A DNA stretch of 49,627 bases from Bradyrhizobium sp. (GTDB lineage: Bacteria; Pseudomonadota; Alphaproteobacteria; Rhizobiales; Xanthobacteraceae): contig NZ_JAGWUA010000009.1 in the NCBI RefSeq assembly GCF_028868675.1, positions 1 to 49,627 of the forward strand. Direction: 5' to 3'. Positions 40,411 to 49,627 of the stretch are shown one piece after another. Under the pieces are notes generated by a model. The model was given only the letters and a program-made list of their open reading frames with translations, was not told where the DNA came from and searched no databases. A program made the position numbers and the translations under genes. Numbering within the stretch: the stretch's first letter is position 1; each line of letters begins with the position of its first letter.

Positions 40411-41223
40411 CTAGAGCGGAGCGGCGCTCTCGCCTTGCGTGCTCGACAGCTTCGAGGCCAGGGAGGCGACGATGATCACCACCGCGATGAGAGCGATCAC
40501 CAGCGTGCAGATCGCGTTGATCTCGGGCTTCACGCCAAGCCGCACCTCGGAATAGATGCGGATCGGCAGCGTCGCGGATCCCGGGCCGGTGGTGAAGCTC
40601 GCGATCACGAGATCGTCGAGCGACAGCGTGAAGGCGAGCATCCAGCCGGCGGCGATCGCCGGCGCGATCAGCGGCAGCGTGACGGCGAGGAAGGCGCGGA
40701 CCGGATCGCAGCCGAGGTCCATCGCGGCCTCCTCGAGGCTCCTGTCGAGCGAGCCGAGGCGCGACTGCACCACCACCGCGACGAAGCACATCGTCAGCGT
40801 CGTGTGCGCGATCGTCACCGTCCAGAAGCCGCGCTCGGCGTTCAGCGCCACGAACAGCAGGAGAAGCGATAGCCCCGTGATCACCTCCGGCATCACCAGC
40901 GGCGCATACAGCATGCCCGAAAACAGCGTGCGGCCGGCAAAGCGCCCGCCGCGCGAGAGCGCAACGGCCGCGAGCGTCCCCAGCAGCGTCGCGATGCTCG
41001 CCGAGCACACCGCGACCCGCAGGCTCATCCAGGCCGCCTCGATCATGGCGCGATCGTTGAAGAACTCATGGTACCAGCGCAGCGACCAGCCGCCCCACAC
41101 TGTCACCAGGCGCGAGGCGTTGAAGGAGTAGATCACCAGGATGATTATCGGCAGATAGAGGAAGGCGAGGCCCAGCGCCAGCGAGACGACGTTGAAGTTG
41201 GAGAGGCGGCCGATCCTGCGCAT
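40411..41223 (-). CDS. potI: spermidine/putrescine-type ABC permease (PotI/PotC-like)
   Basis: MRRIGRLSNFNVVSLALGLAFLYLPIIILVIYSFNASRLVTVWGGWSLRWY...; SLEEAAMDLGCDPVRAFLAVTLPL. Confidence 0.85.
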   Translation of the reverse strand: MRRIGRLSNFNVVSLALGLAFLYLPIIILVIYSFNASRLVTVWGGWSLRWYHEFFNDRAMIEAAWMSLRVAVCSASIATLLGTLAAVALSRGGRFAGRTLFSGMLYAPLVMPEVITGLSLLLLFVALNAERGFWTVTIAHTTLTMCFVAVVVQSRLGSLDRSLEEAAMDLGCDPVRAFLAVTLPLIAPAIAAGWMLAFTLSLDDLVIASFTTGPGSATLPIRIYSEVRLGVKPEINAICTLVIALIAVVIIVASLASKLSSTQGESAAPL

Positions 41224-41228
41224 GGCCT

Positions 41229-42143
41229 TTAGCGCCCCTGTTCCAGTTGGCGGCGCTGCAGCCGGTCGTAGAGCAGGAGCGGCGCCAGCAGCACGACCAG
41301 CAGCACGATCGCCGCCGCGGAGGCCACCGGCCAGTCCTTGTTGGTGAAGAACTCGAGCCACAGGGTCTGGCCGATCATCAGCGAATTGGAGCCGGCCAGC
41401 AGATCGGGGATCACGAACTCGCCGACGATCGGAATGAAGCAGAGCAGCGCACCGGCGCCGACGCCCGGCAGCGACAGCGGAAAGGTGACGAGCCAGAACA
41501 CCTGCCAGGGCGGCGCGCCGAGATCGGCGGCGGCCTCCTCCAGCGCCGGCTCCATCTTCGCGAGCGTCGCGTAGAGCGGCAGGATTATGAACGGCAGATA
41601 GGAATAGACGATGCCGAGATACATCGCGCTGTCGGTGGAGAGCCAGACCACCGGCCGGCTCACGATGTGCAGCGCGAGCAGGATCTGGTTCAGCAGGCCG
41701 TCATGCTGCAAGATGTTGATCCAGGCGTAGATGCGGATCAGGAACGAGGTCCAGAACGGCACGATCACCAGCACCATCGCCACCGCCTGCCAGCGCTTCG
41801 GCAGCCGCGCCATGCCGTAGGCGATGGGGTAGCCGATCAGCAGCAGAATCGCGGTGGCCGTGAGCGAGACATAGAGGCTGCGCACATAGGCGAACACGTA
41901 GAGACTGTCGGAGGCCAGCAGCTTGAAATTGTCGAGCGACAGCGCCGCCAGCGCGGCGCGGACCGCCTGCCAGCCCGCGGTCAGGTCGAACAGCGGCTCG
42001 TAGGGCGGCTGCGCGATCGCCGTCTGCGACAGGCTGATCTTCAGCACGAAGGCGAACGGCACCAGGAAGAACAGCACCATCCAGCCATAGGGCGCGATCG
42101 CAGCGAAGCGCGCAGGCCGGGTGAAGATGCGGCGCGCGCTCAT
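41229..42143 (-). CDS. potH: spermidine/putrescine-type ABC permease (PotH/PotB-like)
   Basis: FLVPFAFVLKISLSQ...YLPFIILPLYATLAKMEPALEEAAADLGAPPWQVFWLVTFPLSLPGV. Confidence 0.85.
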   Translation of the reverse strand: MSARRIFTRPARFAAIAPYGWMVLFFLVPFAFVLKISLSQTAIAQPPYEPLFDLTAGWQAVRAALAALSLDNFKLLASDSLYVFAYVRSLYVSLTATAILLLIGYPIAYGMARLPKRWQAVAMVLVIVPFWTSFLIRIYAWINILQHDGLLNQILLALHIVSRPVVWLSTDSAMYLGIVYSYLPFIILPLYATLAKMEPALEEAAADLGAPPWQVFWLVTFPLSLPGVGAGALLCFIPIVGEFVIPDLLAGSNSLMIGQTLWLEFFTNKDWPVASAAAIVLLVVLLAPLLLYDRLQRRQLEQGR

Positions 42144-43327
42144 TGCTCGAGCACCAGGCAGTCGTCGGGCGTGAACCAGGCGACCACGTGCTGGTCGATG
42201 CCGTAGGCGTCGATGTCGATGCGCGCGGTATTGGCCATCGAGGACCGCACCGTTCCGCCGGCGTCGAGCCTGACCTTGTAGGTGGTGGTGCCGCCGAGAT
42301 AGCAGACGTCCGTGACCACGCCGTCCAGCCGGTTGATCGCCGATCCCTGGCCCGCGTCGCTCGCCGGGCCGCGGCGCGAGAGCTTCACCTTCTCGGGACG
42401 GATCGCGATCGACACCTTGGCCTTGTCGAGCGCCCTGTCGGGCGCGGCCACCAGCAACGCCCCGGCGTCGCGAGTCGCGATCGTCAGGCGATGGCCGTCT
42501 TGCGACTGCAGTTCGCCGTCGAACAGGTTGATGTCGCCGACGAACTCCGCGATCCAGCGCGAGCGCGGCGCCTCGTAGAGCTCGCGCGGAGCCGCGACCT
42601 GATCGAGCCGGCCGGCGTCCATCACCCCGATTCTATCAGCCATCGTCATCGCCTCCTCCTGGTCGTGGGTGACGATGATGAAGGTCATGCCGAGCCGGCG
42701 CTGCAGCTCCAGCAGTTCGCCCTGCGTGCTCTCGCGCAGTTTCTTGTCGAGCGCGGCGAGCGGCTCGTCGAGCAGCAGCACTTTTGGGCGGCGGGCGAGC
42801 GAGCGGGCCAGCGCCACGCGCTGCCGCTGGCCGCCGGAAAGCTGGTCCGGCTTGCGCTTCTCCAGCCCCCCGAGCTTGACCAGCGCGACCATCTCCGCCA
42901 CGCGCGCGGCGATATCGGCGCGCGCCATGCCCATGCGCTTCAGGCCGAAGGCGATGTTGTCGCGCACGGACAAATGCGGAAACAGCGCGTAGTTCTGGAA
43001 CATCATGTTGATCGGGCGCTCATGCGGCAGCGTCGGCGCGATGTCGCGCCCGCCGAGCAGGATGCGCCCCGCGTCCGGCGCCTCGAAACCGGCGAGCATG
43101 CGCAACAGCGTCGTCTTGCCGCAGCCGCTGGGGCCCAACAGCGCGAAGAACTCCCCGGCCCTGATGTCGAGCGACACGCCGTCGACGGCGCGAAACCCGC
43201 CGAACGATTTCACCACGCCCTCGATTCGCAGCAGCGGCTCATCCGACGGCGGATACGCGTCCGGCCCGGCCGCGGCAGCGACGGTCCGATCCGCAGACGC
43301 CTCGATGTCGGATAGTTCCTCAGCCAT
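42140..43327 (-). CDS. potG: spermidine/putrescine-type ABC ATP-binding protein (PotG/PotA-like)
   Basis: LLGPSGCGKTTLLRMLAGFE, LSGGQRQRVALARSLARRPKVLLLDEPLAALD, TOBE-like C-terminus. Confidence 0.88.
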   Translation of the reverse strand: MAEELSDIEASADRTVAAAAGPDAYPPSDEPLLRIEGVVKSFGGFRAVDGVSLDIRAGEFFALLGPSGCGKTTLLRMLAGFEAPDAGRILLGGRDIAPTLPHERPINMMFQNYALFPHLSVRDNIAFGLKRMGMARADIAARVAEMVALVKLGGLEKRKPDQLSGGQRQRVALARSLARRPKVLLLDEPLAALDKKLRESTQGELLELQRRLGMTFIIVTHDQEEAMTMADRIGVMDAGRLDQVAAPRELYEAPRSRWIAEFVGDINLFDGELQSQDGHRLTIATRDAGALLVAAPDRALDKAKVSIAIRPEKVKLSRRGPASDAGQGSAINRLDGVVTDVCYLGGTTTYKVRLDAGGTVRSSMANTARIDIDAYGIDQHVVAWFTPDDCLVLEQ

Positions 43328-43439
43328 GGTCCCCGCCGGCTCCGAAAATGCAGCCGCACGCTAGCGGCGGATCGATCCCGGCTCAACCGGTTCGAGCCGA
43401 ACCCTGCAAGATCTCCCTTCATATCCAGCCCGACCGACC

Positions 43440-43445
43440 TATAAT
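43440..43445 (+). promoter_or_regulatory. -10 element TATAAT 7 nt before the antitoxin ATG (leaderless candidate)
   Basis: TATAATTACTGTATG. Confidence 0.5.
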
Positions 43446-43451
43446 TACTGT

Positions 43452-43682
43452 ATGACCAAGCTGCTGGATCAGGCTCTTGAGATCGCGCGCAGCCTTCCCG
43501 CGGAGGCGCAGGACGATATTGCCCGTATCGTTCTTCAGCTTGCCGGTGGTGAGGCGTCATCGCCCGTGAAACTGTCGGATGATGAACGATCGGCGATCGC
43601 GACATCGAAGGCGGCTGCCGCACGCGGCGAATTTGCAACGGACGCACAGGTTCGCGCGACCTGGGCGAAGCACGGGCTGTGA
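43452..43682 (+). CDS. type II antitoxin (RelB/ParD-like)
   Basis: MTKLLDQALEIARSLPAEAQDDIARIVLQLAGGE...RGEFATDAQVRATWAKHGL; overlaps toxin gene by 4 nt. Confidence 0.8.
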   Translation: MTKLLDQALEIARSLPAEAQDDIARIVLQLAGGEASSPVKLSDDERSAIATSKAAAARGEFATDAQVRATWAKHGL

Positions 43683-43972
43683 AGCTCCGATATACCCTCC
43701 CCGCTCTCGCAGACCTCGATTCGATCCTGACCTACATTGCAGCAGCTTCCCCACAGGGAGCAGGACGCGTCCAGCGACGTATCCAGGACGTCGCCGATCT
43801 GTTGCTGGCGCATCCGGAGATCGGCATCCGAACCGACGATCCGGATATTCGAAGGTTGACAACGACGCCTTACCCCTTCCTGATCTTCAATGAAATCGCG
43901 GCCGACGAAATCGTCATCCACGCCATCCGGCACGCTGCGCAAGACCCCGGCGGAATGCCTGGCGCTCGCTGA
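43679..43972 (+). CDS. type II toxin RelE/ParE family
   Basis: MKLRYTLPALADLDSILTYIAAASPQGAGRVQRRIQDVADLLLAHPEIGIRTDDPDIRRLTTTPYPFLIFNEIAADEIVIHAIRHAAQDP. Confidence 0.9.
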   Translation: MKLRYTLPALADLDSILTYIAAASPQGAGRVQRRIQDVADLLLAHPEIGIRTDDPDIRRLTTTPYPFLIFNEIAADEIVIHAIRHAAQDPGGMPGAR

Positions 43973-43978
43973 CCGACT

Positions 43979-45448
43979 TCAACACACGCTGGCCATGAAC
44001 GCGGCCAGCGCGTCGCGGTCGGCTTGCGACATGGTCAGGCCGAGCTTGGAGCGGCGCCACAGGATGTCGTCGGGAAAGCGAGCCCATTCCGTCGTCATGA
44101 GATAGCGCACCTCGGCGCCCGTCAGTTCCGGGCCGAAGGTCGGACCGAGGTCGGCGCGGCTCGTGGCCTCGCCCAGCACGGCGGAAAGCCGCGAGCCATA
44201 GGCCGCCACCAGGCGCCGGGCCTGCGGCTCGGCGAGGAATCGCCAGCGGTCGCGCACAACGTCGACCTCGTCGTCGAAGCGCTGCCAGGCGAAATCGCCG
44301 CCCGGCAGAACGGCGCCGGCCGTCCAGCGCGGCGACATCGGATAAAACGGCGTCAGCCGGCTGACGGCCCGCTCCGCGCGCAACCGCGAGATCGTGACGT
44401 CGCCGCCGAAGATCGTGATCAGCGGCGCCCGGCGCCTGCGCGCGTCGACGACGAGCGCGCCGTCCCGCGTGAGGCGCCGCTGCGCGGGGTCTTGCGCCAG
44501 GTTGACGCCGGAGACGGTCCGAACCACGTCGGTCGGCTCGACCCGTTCGCGGAAGTAGCGGTTGGCCGCCTCGCAGAGATAGCTGACGTCGGCCGCCGGC
44601 ATGGCGACAATCCCCGGATCGCCCTTGAAGGGATGCGTGGCGGTGCCGATCAGCGTGAAGTCGCGCTCGAAGGGGCTCGCGAAGATCAGCCGCCCGTCGC
44701 TGTGCTGGAACACGTAGACATCGTCGGACTCGAACAGCCGGCGCACGATGATCTGGCTGATCTGAATGGCGCCTGCGGCCGGCGGCTTCTGCCGCAGCAC
44801 GGTCTCGGCGACCATCGAGGTCCAGCCGCCGGTGGCGTTGACCAGCGCGCGCGCCGTGATTGCCCGACGATGCCCGCGATCAACCACCGCAAGGCGCCAG
44901 ATATCCGTCCGGTCCGCACGCACGCAGCGCGCGCCGGTGCGGATGACGGCGCCGCGTTCGGCCGCATCCAGTGCGGTCAAGATCACGAGCCGGGCATCGT
45001 CGACCACGCAGTCCGAATATTCGAAGGCGGTGCCGAACGGCCGCTTCAGAGCATTGCCAACCGGATGGTGGGTGATGTCGATCGTCGCCGACGGCGGCAG
45101 ACCGTTCCGCCGCGTCAGGCGGTCATAGAGCAGGAGGCCGGCGCGCACGAGCCAGGGCGGCCGCTCATCCGAATGGGAGGGGATGGCGAAGCGCATCGGG
45201 CGGACCAGATGCGGCGCGATCTTGAGCCAGGTGCCGCGCTCGGCGAGGGCTCGCCGCACCCGCCAGAAGCCGCGGCGCTCGAGCACCGACAGGTCGCCGT
45301 GGACCAGGCGCGGCGTAGCCGAGGAGGCCGCGCCGCCGAGGTCGCCCTGCTCGAACAGGATCACCCGCAGGCCACGACCGGCGGCGTCACGCGCGATGCT
45401 GACGCCGTTCAGGCCGCCGCCGATGATCGCGAGATCGTAATCCGCCAT
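43979..45448 (-). CDS. glpD: glycerol-3-phosphate dehydrogenase
   Basis: YDLAIIGGGLNGVSIARDAAGRGLRVILFEQGDLGGAASSATPRLVHGDLSVLE. Confidence 0.95.
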   Translation of the reverse strand: MADYDLAIIGGGLNGVSIARDAAGRGLRVILFEQGDLGGAASSATPRLVHGDLSVLERRGFWRVRRALAERGTWLKIAPHLVRPMRFAIPSHSDERPPWLVRAGLLLYDRLTRRNGLPPSATIDITHHPVGNALKRPFGTAFEYSDCVVDDARLVILTALDAAERGAVIRTGARCVRADRTDIWRLAVVDRGHRRAITARALVNATGGWTSMVAETVLRQKPPAAGAIQISQIIVRRLFESDDVYVFQHSDGRLIFASPFERDFTLIGTATHPFKGDPGIVAMPAADVSYLCEAANRYFRERVEPTDVVRTVSGVNLAQDPAQRRLTRDGALVVDARRRRAPLITIFGGDVTISRLRAERAVSRLTPFYPMSPRWTAGAVLPGGDFAWQRFDDEVDVVRDRWRFLAEPQARRLVAAYGSRLSAVLGEATSRADLGPTFGPELTGAEVRYLMTTEWARFPDDILWRRSKLGLTMSQADRDALAAFMASVC

Positions 45449-45490
45449 GAAGCCGTCGTGAGGGAACGAACAGAGGAGCCGCGCCCATCA

Positions 45491-48175
45491 CTAGCCGGTC
45501 TTGAGCGCAAGCTCCATCGTCTCCGCACGGCCGACCAGGCCGGCATAGCGTCCGATCGGCAGCGGCTTCCCGAGCAGGTAACCCTGCACGCCGTCGCAGC
45601 CCTCCCTGGCGAGGAAGGCGAGTTGTTCCGTCGTCTCGACGCCTTCGGCGATGATCGACATCTCCAGGCCGTGTCCGAGATCGATCACGGCGCGGACGAT
45701 CGCCGCCGATTGCGGGTTGCGGCCGAGATTGACGACGAAGGCGCGGTCGATCTTGATCTTGTCGAACGGGAACGCCTGCAGGTAGCTCAGCGAGGAATAG
45801 CCGCTGCCGAAATCGTCCATCGAGATGCGCACGCCCAGCGCCTTGAGCCGGCGCAGCAGGGCGAGGCCGCGGTCGAAATCCTCGATCAGCACGCCTTCGG
45901 TGATCTCGAGCTCCAGCCGGCCCGGGGCAAGGCCGGTCTCCAGCAGGATCGAATGCACGAGCCCGACCACGTCGCCGTGCATGAACTGCGCCGGCGACAG
46001 GTTGACGGCGACCTGGAGCGGCTTCGGCCAGGATGCGGCCTCGCGGCAGACCTCGCGCAGGATCCACTCGCCCATCTCGACGATCAGGCCGCTCTCTTCC
46101 GCAATCGGAATGAACTCGGCCGGCGACACCTGTCCGCGAACCGGATGCCGCCAGCGCGCCAGCGCCTCGAAGCCGATGATCTCACTCTCCGCCACGGTGT
46201 GGCCGGCGATCCCCTGCGGCTGGAAGGCGAGCGAGAGCTCGCCGTTCTTGATGGCCTTCGACAGGTCCTGGTGCAGCACGCGACGGTCGCGGATCTGCTG
46301 GTCCATCTCCGGCTGGTACAAGCTGATGGTTCCGCGCGACTTCTGCTTGGCGCGGAACAGGGCCGCGCTGGCGTTCGCCAGCAGCGAGGCGCCGTCGGTG
46401 CCGTTGTGCGGAAACACGGAGATGCCCGTGGTGACGCCGGCGCGGACCGCCCGGCCGTCGATCTGGAACTCCTGGGCGAGCGCCTCGCCGAGCTGGCGGG
46501 CCAGCGCCATGCCGGCCTCCGGCTGCCTGCCGTCGATGATCAGGCCGAACTCGTCGCCGGACAGGCGCGCGACCACACCGCCGCGCGCGACGTCCTGGAA
46601 GCGCTGGGCCACCTCGACCAGCAGCTTGTCACCGAGCGCATGGCCGAAGACGTCGTTGACCTCCTTCAGCCCGTCGAGATCGAGGCAGAGCACCGCGAAT
46701 TCCTCGCTCGTGCCCTCGCAGGCTTCGATCATCTGCGTCAACGCCTGCAGGAAGGCGGCCCGGTTCGGCAGATCGGTCAGGCCATCATGATAGGCCATGT
46801 GCGCCATGCGCGACTCGGTCTGCCTGCGGTCGGTAACGTCTTCGTGGGTCTTGATCAGGTATTGCGGCTCGCCGGCGTCGTCGAGCACGGTCATGCGCCG
46901 GGTCAGGAACAGCCGCAGGCCGTCCTTGGTCGAGATCGGATGTTCCTCGGTGAGGAGTCCCCGTTTCTTGATCGCCGCCTCGTCCCGCGCGATGATGAGC
47001 TTGGCTTCCTTGGCGTTGAAGATGTCCGCCGCGGTCAGGCCCATGGCGTCTTCGCGGCTGCGATTGAGAATTGCCTCGGCGCTGCGGTTGGCGAGCAGAT
47101 AGCGGCCGTCCTTGACCCGCTCCACGATCAGCGACACCGGGATGTTGTCGACCACGAGCTCGAGGAACTTCTTGGTGCTCTCGAGCTCCCGCGACAGCGA
47201 CCGGCGATCGGTGACGTCCTCGAACAGCGCGATCAGGAATTCCGGCTGGTTCTGCTCGTTGCGGGCGAGGACGCGGACGGAGGACAGGACGCGCGTCTCC
47301 GGCCCGCGCTCGACCTTGAACTCGTTGCGGAACTGCCCCTCGGGGGAATCCAGCGCCGCGCGATCGGCGGCCTCGATGCTCGCCGCCGTCGCGGGACGGA
47401 AGATCTCGTCGGCCCGCTTGCCGACGATGCGGTCGCGCGAGAAGCGCGAGAAGCGCTCGAAGGCGCGGTTGGCGAAGATGTAGCGGCCGTCCTCGATGTT
47501 CTTCGCGGCGACGCAGACCGGGACGTTGTCGAGCACCGATTCCAGGAACTGCTTGGTGGAGGCGAGCTGCCGCGACAGCTTGCGCTGTTCGCTGACGTCG
47601 AGATGGGTCGCCACCGAGCCGCCGTTCGGCAGCACGAAATACTTGACCAGGATGGCCCGGCCGCCCGGCAGCTCCGTGATCAGGCCGTTGTGGCTCTGCG
47701 CCTTCTCGTAGAACTCCTCGTTGCTGACGCCGAGCACGCCGCGGTCGCGACGCAACTCGAGGATGTCGTCACCGGACATGCTGTGCCAGAGGTCCGACCG
47801 CGACAGGCCGTAGATCTCGAGGTAGCGGTCGTTGCAGAAGATGACCCGCTGCCGCGAATCGGTCATCACCACGCCCTGGTTCAGATTATTGAGCGCGGAG
47901 GAGACGAAGGCGTTGCGCCGCAGCTGCATACGCCTGGCCCGGCGCAATGCGGAGTGGATCCACAGCACGATCGCCGCAAGAAGCGAGCAGACGGCAACGC
48001 CGCCGATCAGGGCTTCCCAGATCAGGTTGGGATCGAGATTGCCGACATAGCTTTGCGGGGCGAAATCGACCGACAACGCAAAGGCGCGTGCAGGCGCGAT
48101 CGCGCAGCCGAGGCACACGACGGCCTGCACAGCAATCAGGATAGTGCTGCCCGCGTGCCAGTTCTTCTCAGCCAT
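45491..48175 (-). CDS. membrane multi-PAS GGDEF-EAL protein
   Basis: Three PAS-like repeats, ARLSGDEFGLIID (GGDEF variant), IGFEALARWRHP (EAL motif), N-terminal TM. Confidence 0.93.
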   Translation of the reverse strand: MAEKNWHAGSTILIAVQAVVCLGCAIAPARAFALSVDFAPQSYVGNLDPNLIWEALIGGVAVCSLLAAIVLWIHSALRRARRMQLRRNAFVSSALNNLNQGVVMTDSRQRVIFCNDRYLEIYGLSRSDLWHSMSGDDILELRRDRGVLGVSNEEFYEKAQSHNGLITELPGGRAILVKYFVLPNGGSVATHLDVSEQRKLSRQLASTKQFLESVLDNVPVCVAAKNIEDGRYIFANRAFERFSRFSRDRIVGKRADEIFRPATAASIEAADRAALDSPEGQFRNEFKVERGPETRVLSSVRVLARNEQNQPEFLIALFEDVTDRRSLSRELESTKKFLELVVDNIPVSLIVERVKDGRYLLANRSAEAILNRSREDAMGLTAADIFNAKEAKLIIARDEAAIKKRGLLTEEHPISTKDGLRLFLTRRMTVLDDAGEPQYLIKTHEDVTDRRQTESRMAHMAYHDGLTDLPNRAAFLQALTQMIEACEGTSEEFAVLCLDLDGLKEVNDVFGHALGDKLLVEVAQRFQDVARGGVVARLSGDEFGLIIDGRQPEAGMALARQLGEALAQEFQIDGRAVRAGVTTGISVFPHNGTDGASLLANASAALFRAKQKSRGTISLYQPEMDQQIRDRRVLHQDLSKAIKNGELSLAFQPQGIAGHTVAESEIIGFEALARWRHPVRGQVSPAEFIPIAEESGLIVEMGEWILREVCREAASWPKPLQVAVNLSPAQFMHGDVVGLVHSILLETGLAPGRLELEITEGVLIEDFDRGLALLRRLKALGVRISMDDFGSGYSSLSYLQAFPFDKIKIDRAFVVNLGRNPQSAAIVRAVIDLGHGLEMSIIAEGVETTEQLAFLAREGCDGVQGYLLGKPLPIGRYAGLVGRAETMELALKTG

Positions 48176-48380
48176 CCGCCACCCGCAATTTCAACTGAGG
48201 ATTGTCTGGCTTCACGCGTTTGGATCGGGTAAACGCCTGTTCGCGCGACGGAAAAATGTGACGTCAAATACGGCAATTGCCCTGACATGATAAATGCTTC
48301 CTTAACGGCGAGCTATCCGGCGGCCCGTGTTCCGGGCGAGCCGGGCGTCGCTTCGCGGCCAATCGAATCCCTCGGCAACC

Positions 48381-49484
48381 ATGGATAGAGTCGATTGCGT
48401 CGTGATCGGAGCCGGCGTGGTCGGTTTGGCGGTGGCCCGGCGGCTGTCGCAGGCCGGACGCGAGGTCATCGTGCTGGAGGAGGCCGAGGGAATCGGCACC
48501 ATCACCTCCTCGCGCAACAGCGAGGTGATCCATGCCGGGATTTACTATCGCGCGGGCAGCTGGATGGCGCGCTTCTGCGTCAGCGGCAGGCACGCGCTCT
48601 ATCGCTACTGCAGGGAGCGCGGCATTCCGCACAGGAACTGCGGCAAGCTGATCGTCGCGGCCAATCCGGAGGAGACCGAGAAGCTGCAATCGATCAAGGC
48701 GCACGCCGAGGCCAACGACGTGCTCGACATGCAGCTGCTCTCGGGCGAGGCCGCGCGCGCGCTGGAGCCGGCGCTCGCCTGCGACGCCGCCCTGCTGTCG
48801 CCCTCCACGGGCATCGTCGACAGCCACGCCTACATGCTTTCGCTGCGCGGCGAGGCCGAGGAGGCCGGCGCCGCCTTTGCGTTTCATACGCCGCTGCTTC
48901 GCGCCAAGGCGGCCGGCGGCATGATCGAGATCGACGCCGGCGGCAAAGCTCCGATGACGCTGCAATGCCGGCTGCTGGTCAACGCCGCCGGGCTTTCAGC
49001 CACAACGGTGGCGCGCGGCATCGACGGGATGCCGCTGGAACGGATTCCGCCCGCCTATCTCGCCAAGGGCAATTATTTCAGCTGCAGCGCGCGGGCGCCG
49101 TTCTCGCGGCTGATCTATCCGGTGCCTGAACCCGGCGGGCTCGGCGTTCATCTGACGCTGGACATGGCGGGCCAGGCCAGATTCGGTCCCGACGTGGAGT
49201 GGATCGAGGCCATCGACTACGCCGTCGATCCGGCGCGCGCCGAACGGTTCTACCCGGCCATCCGCAAATACTGGCCGGGCCTGCCGGACCGCGCACTGAT
49301 GCCGAGCTATTCGGGCATCCGGCCGAAGATCGTTCCGCCCGCCGTGGCGACGCAGGACTTCCTGATCCAGGGTCCGCAGGACCATGGCGTCGAGGGCCTG
49401 ATCAATCTGTTCGGGATCGAGTCGCCGGGACTGACGTCGTCGCTTGCGATCGCCGATCATGTCGGCGCCATCGCAGAAATCTAG
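48381..49484 (+). CDS. NAD(P)/FAD-dependent oxidoreductase (L-2-hydroxyglutarate oxidase-like)
   Basis: [56 protein letters not shown]. Confidence 0.9.
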   Translation: MDRVDCVVIGAGVVGLAVARRLSQAGREVIVLEEAEGIGTITSSRNSEVIHAGIYYRAGSWMARFCVSGRHALYRYCRERGIPHRNCGKLIVAANPEETEKLQSIKAHAEANDVLDMQLLSGEAARALEPALACDAALLSPSTGIVDSHAYMLSLRGEAEEAGAAFAFHTPLLRAKAAGGMIEIDAGGKAPMTLQCRLLVNAAGLSATTVARGIDGMPLERIPPAYLAKGNYFSCSARAPFSRLIYPVPEPGGLGVHLTLDMAGQARFGPDVEWIEAIDYAVDPARAERFYPAIRKYWPGLPDRALMPSYSGIRPKIVPPAVATQDFLIQGPQDHGVEGLINLFGIESPGLTSSLAIADHVGAIAEI

Positions 49485-49500
49485 ATGCAGAAATCTAGAT
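49473..49500. repeat. perfect 14-bp tandem duplication GCAGAAATCTAGAT x2 across a stop codon
   Basis: GCAGAAATCTAGATGCAGAAATCTAGAT. Confidence 0.95.
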
Positions 49501-49532
49501 CATGACGCGATCGTTCGAAATCGCATCATGAT
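49497..49532. repeat. inverted repeat GATCATGACGCGAT...ATCGCATCATGATC (rhizobial GATCATG element)
   Basis: Arms directly visible around TTCGAA. Confidence 0.75.
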
Positions 49533-49627
49533 CTGATCGCTTGTTTGAGCTTGATCTCCGTGCAAACGCGTTACGCGCTTGTCGCGAGGCAAAGCCGGCT
49601 TCCACTTCCCGATCAGCTTCAAAAAGA

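Noticed and set aside
41247-43315. 319-aa and 390-aa plus-strand ORFs
   Set aside because: Antisense shadows of potH and potG.
44024-48232. 1402-aa plus-strand ORF
   Set aside because: Antisense to glpD and the PAS-GGDEF-EAL gene, both with clear homology; long antisense frames are expected from codon bias in GC-rich DNA, and the protein has a low-complexity Arg/Ala/Asp/Gly composition.

Overview
GC-rich alphaproteobacterial chromosome segment, most like Bradyrhizobium/Nitrobacteraceae judging by gene content and intergenic palindromic repeats (taxonomy is inference). It is mostly ordinary core genome: carA and carB (unlinked), greA, trxB, an Lrp and a LysR regulator, a dapA-family gene, phasin, a PAS histidine kinase, a denitrification block (nnrS/nnrR/DUF1858/hemN/nirK/nirV), 3-oxoacid CoA-transferase, AsmA, two ABC importers, a RelBE/ParDE-type TA pair, glpD, a PAS-GGDEF-EAL protein and an FAD oxidoreductase. 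The most interesting signals are non-coding or very small. (1) A leader upstream of the dapA-family gene encodes a possible 24-aa peptide with tandem Lys codons and has mutually exclusive terminator/antiterminator pairings. (2) Just before it lies a four-hairpin sRNA candidate with an anti-Shine-Dalgarno CUCCUCC loop. (3) A promoter-hairpin-terminator unit ends 28 nt before carB. (4) A pair of 49-aa membrane microproteins have duplicated upstream motifs and sit next to an orphan ParA. (5) A tRNA-like cloverleaf with an abnormal anticodon loop abuts a palindromic repeat. All structures were folded by eye and none was confirmed with software.
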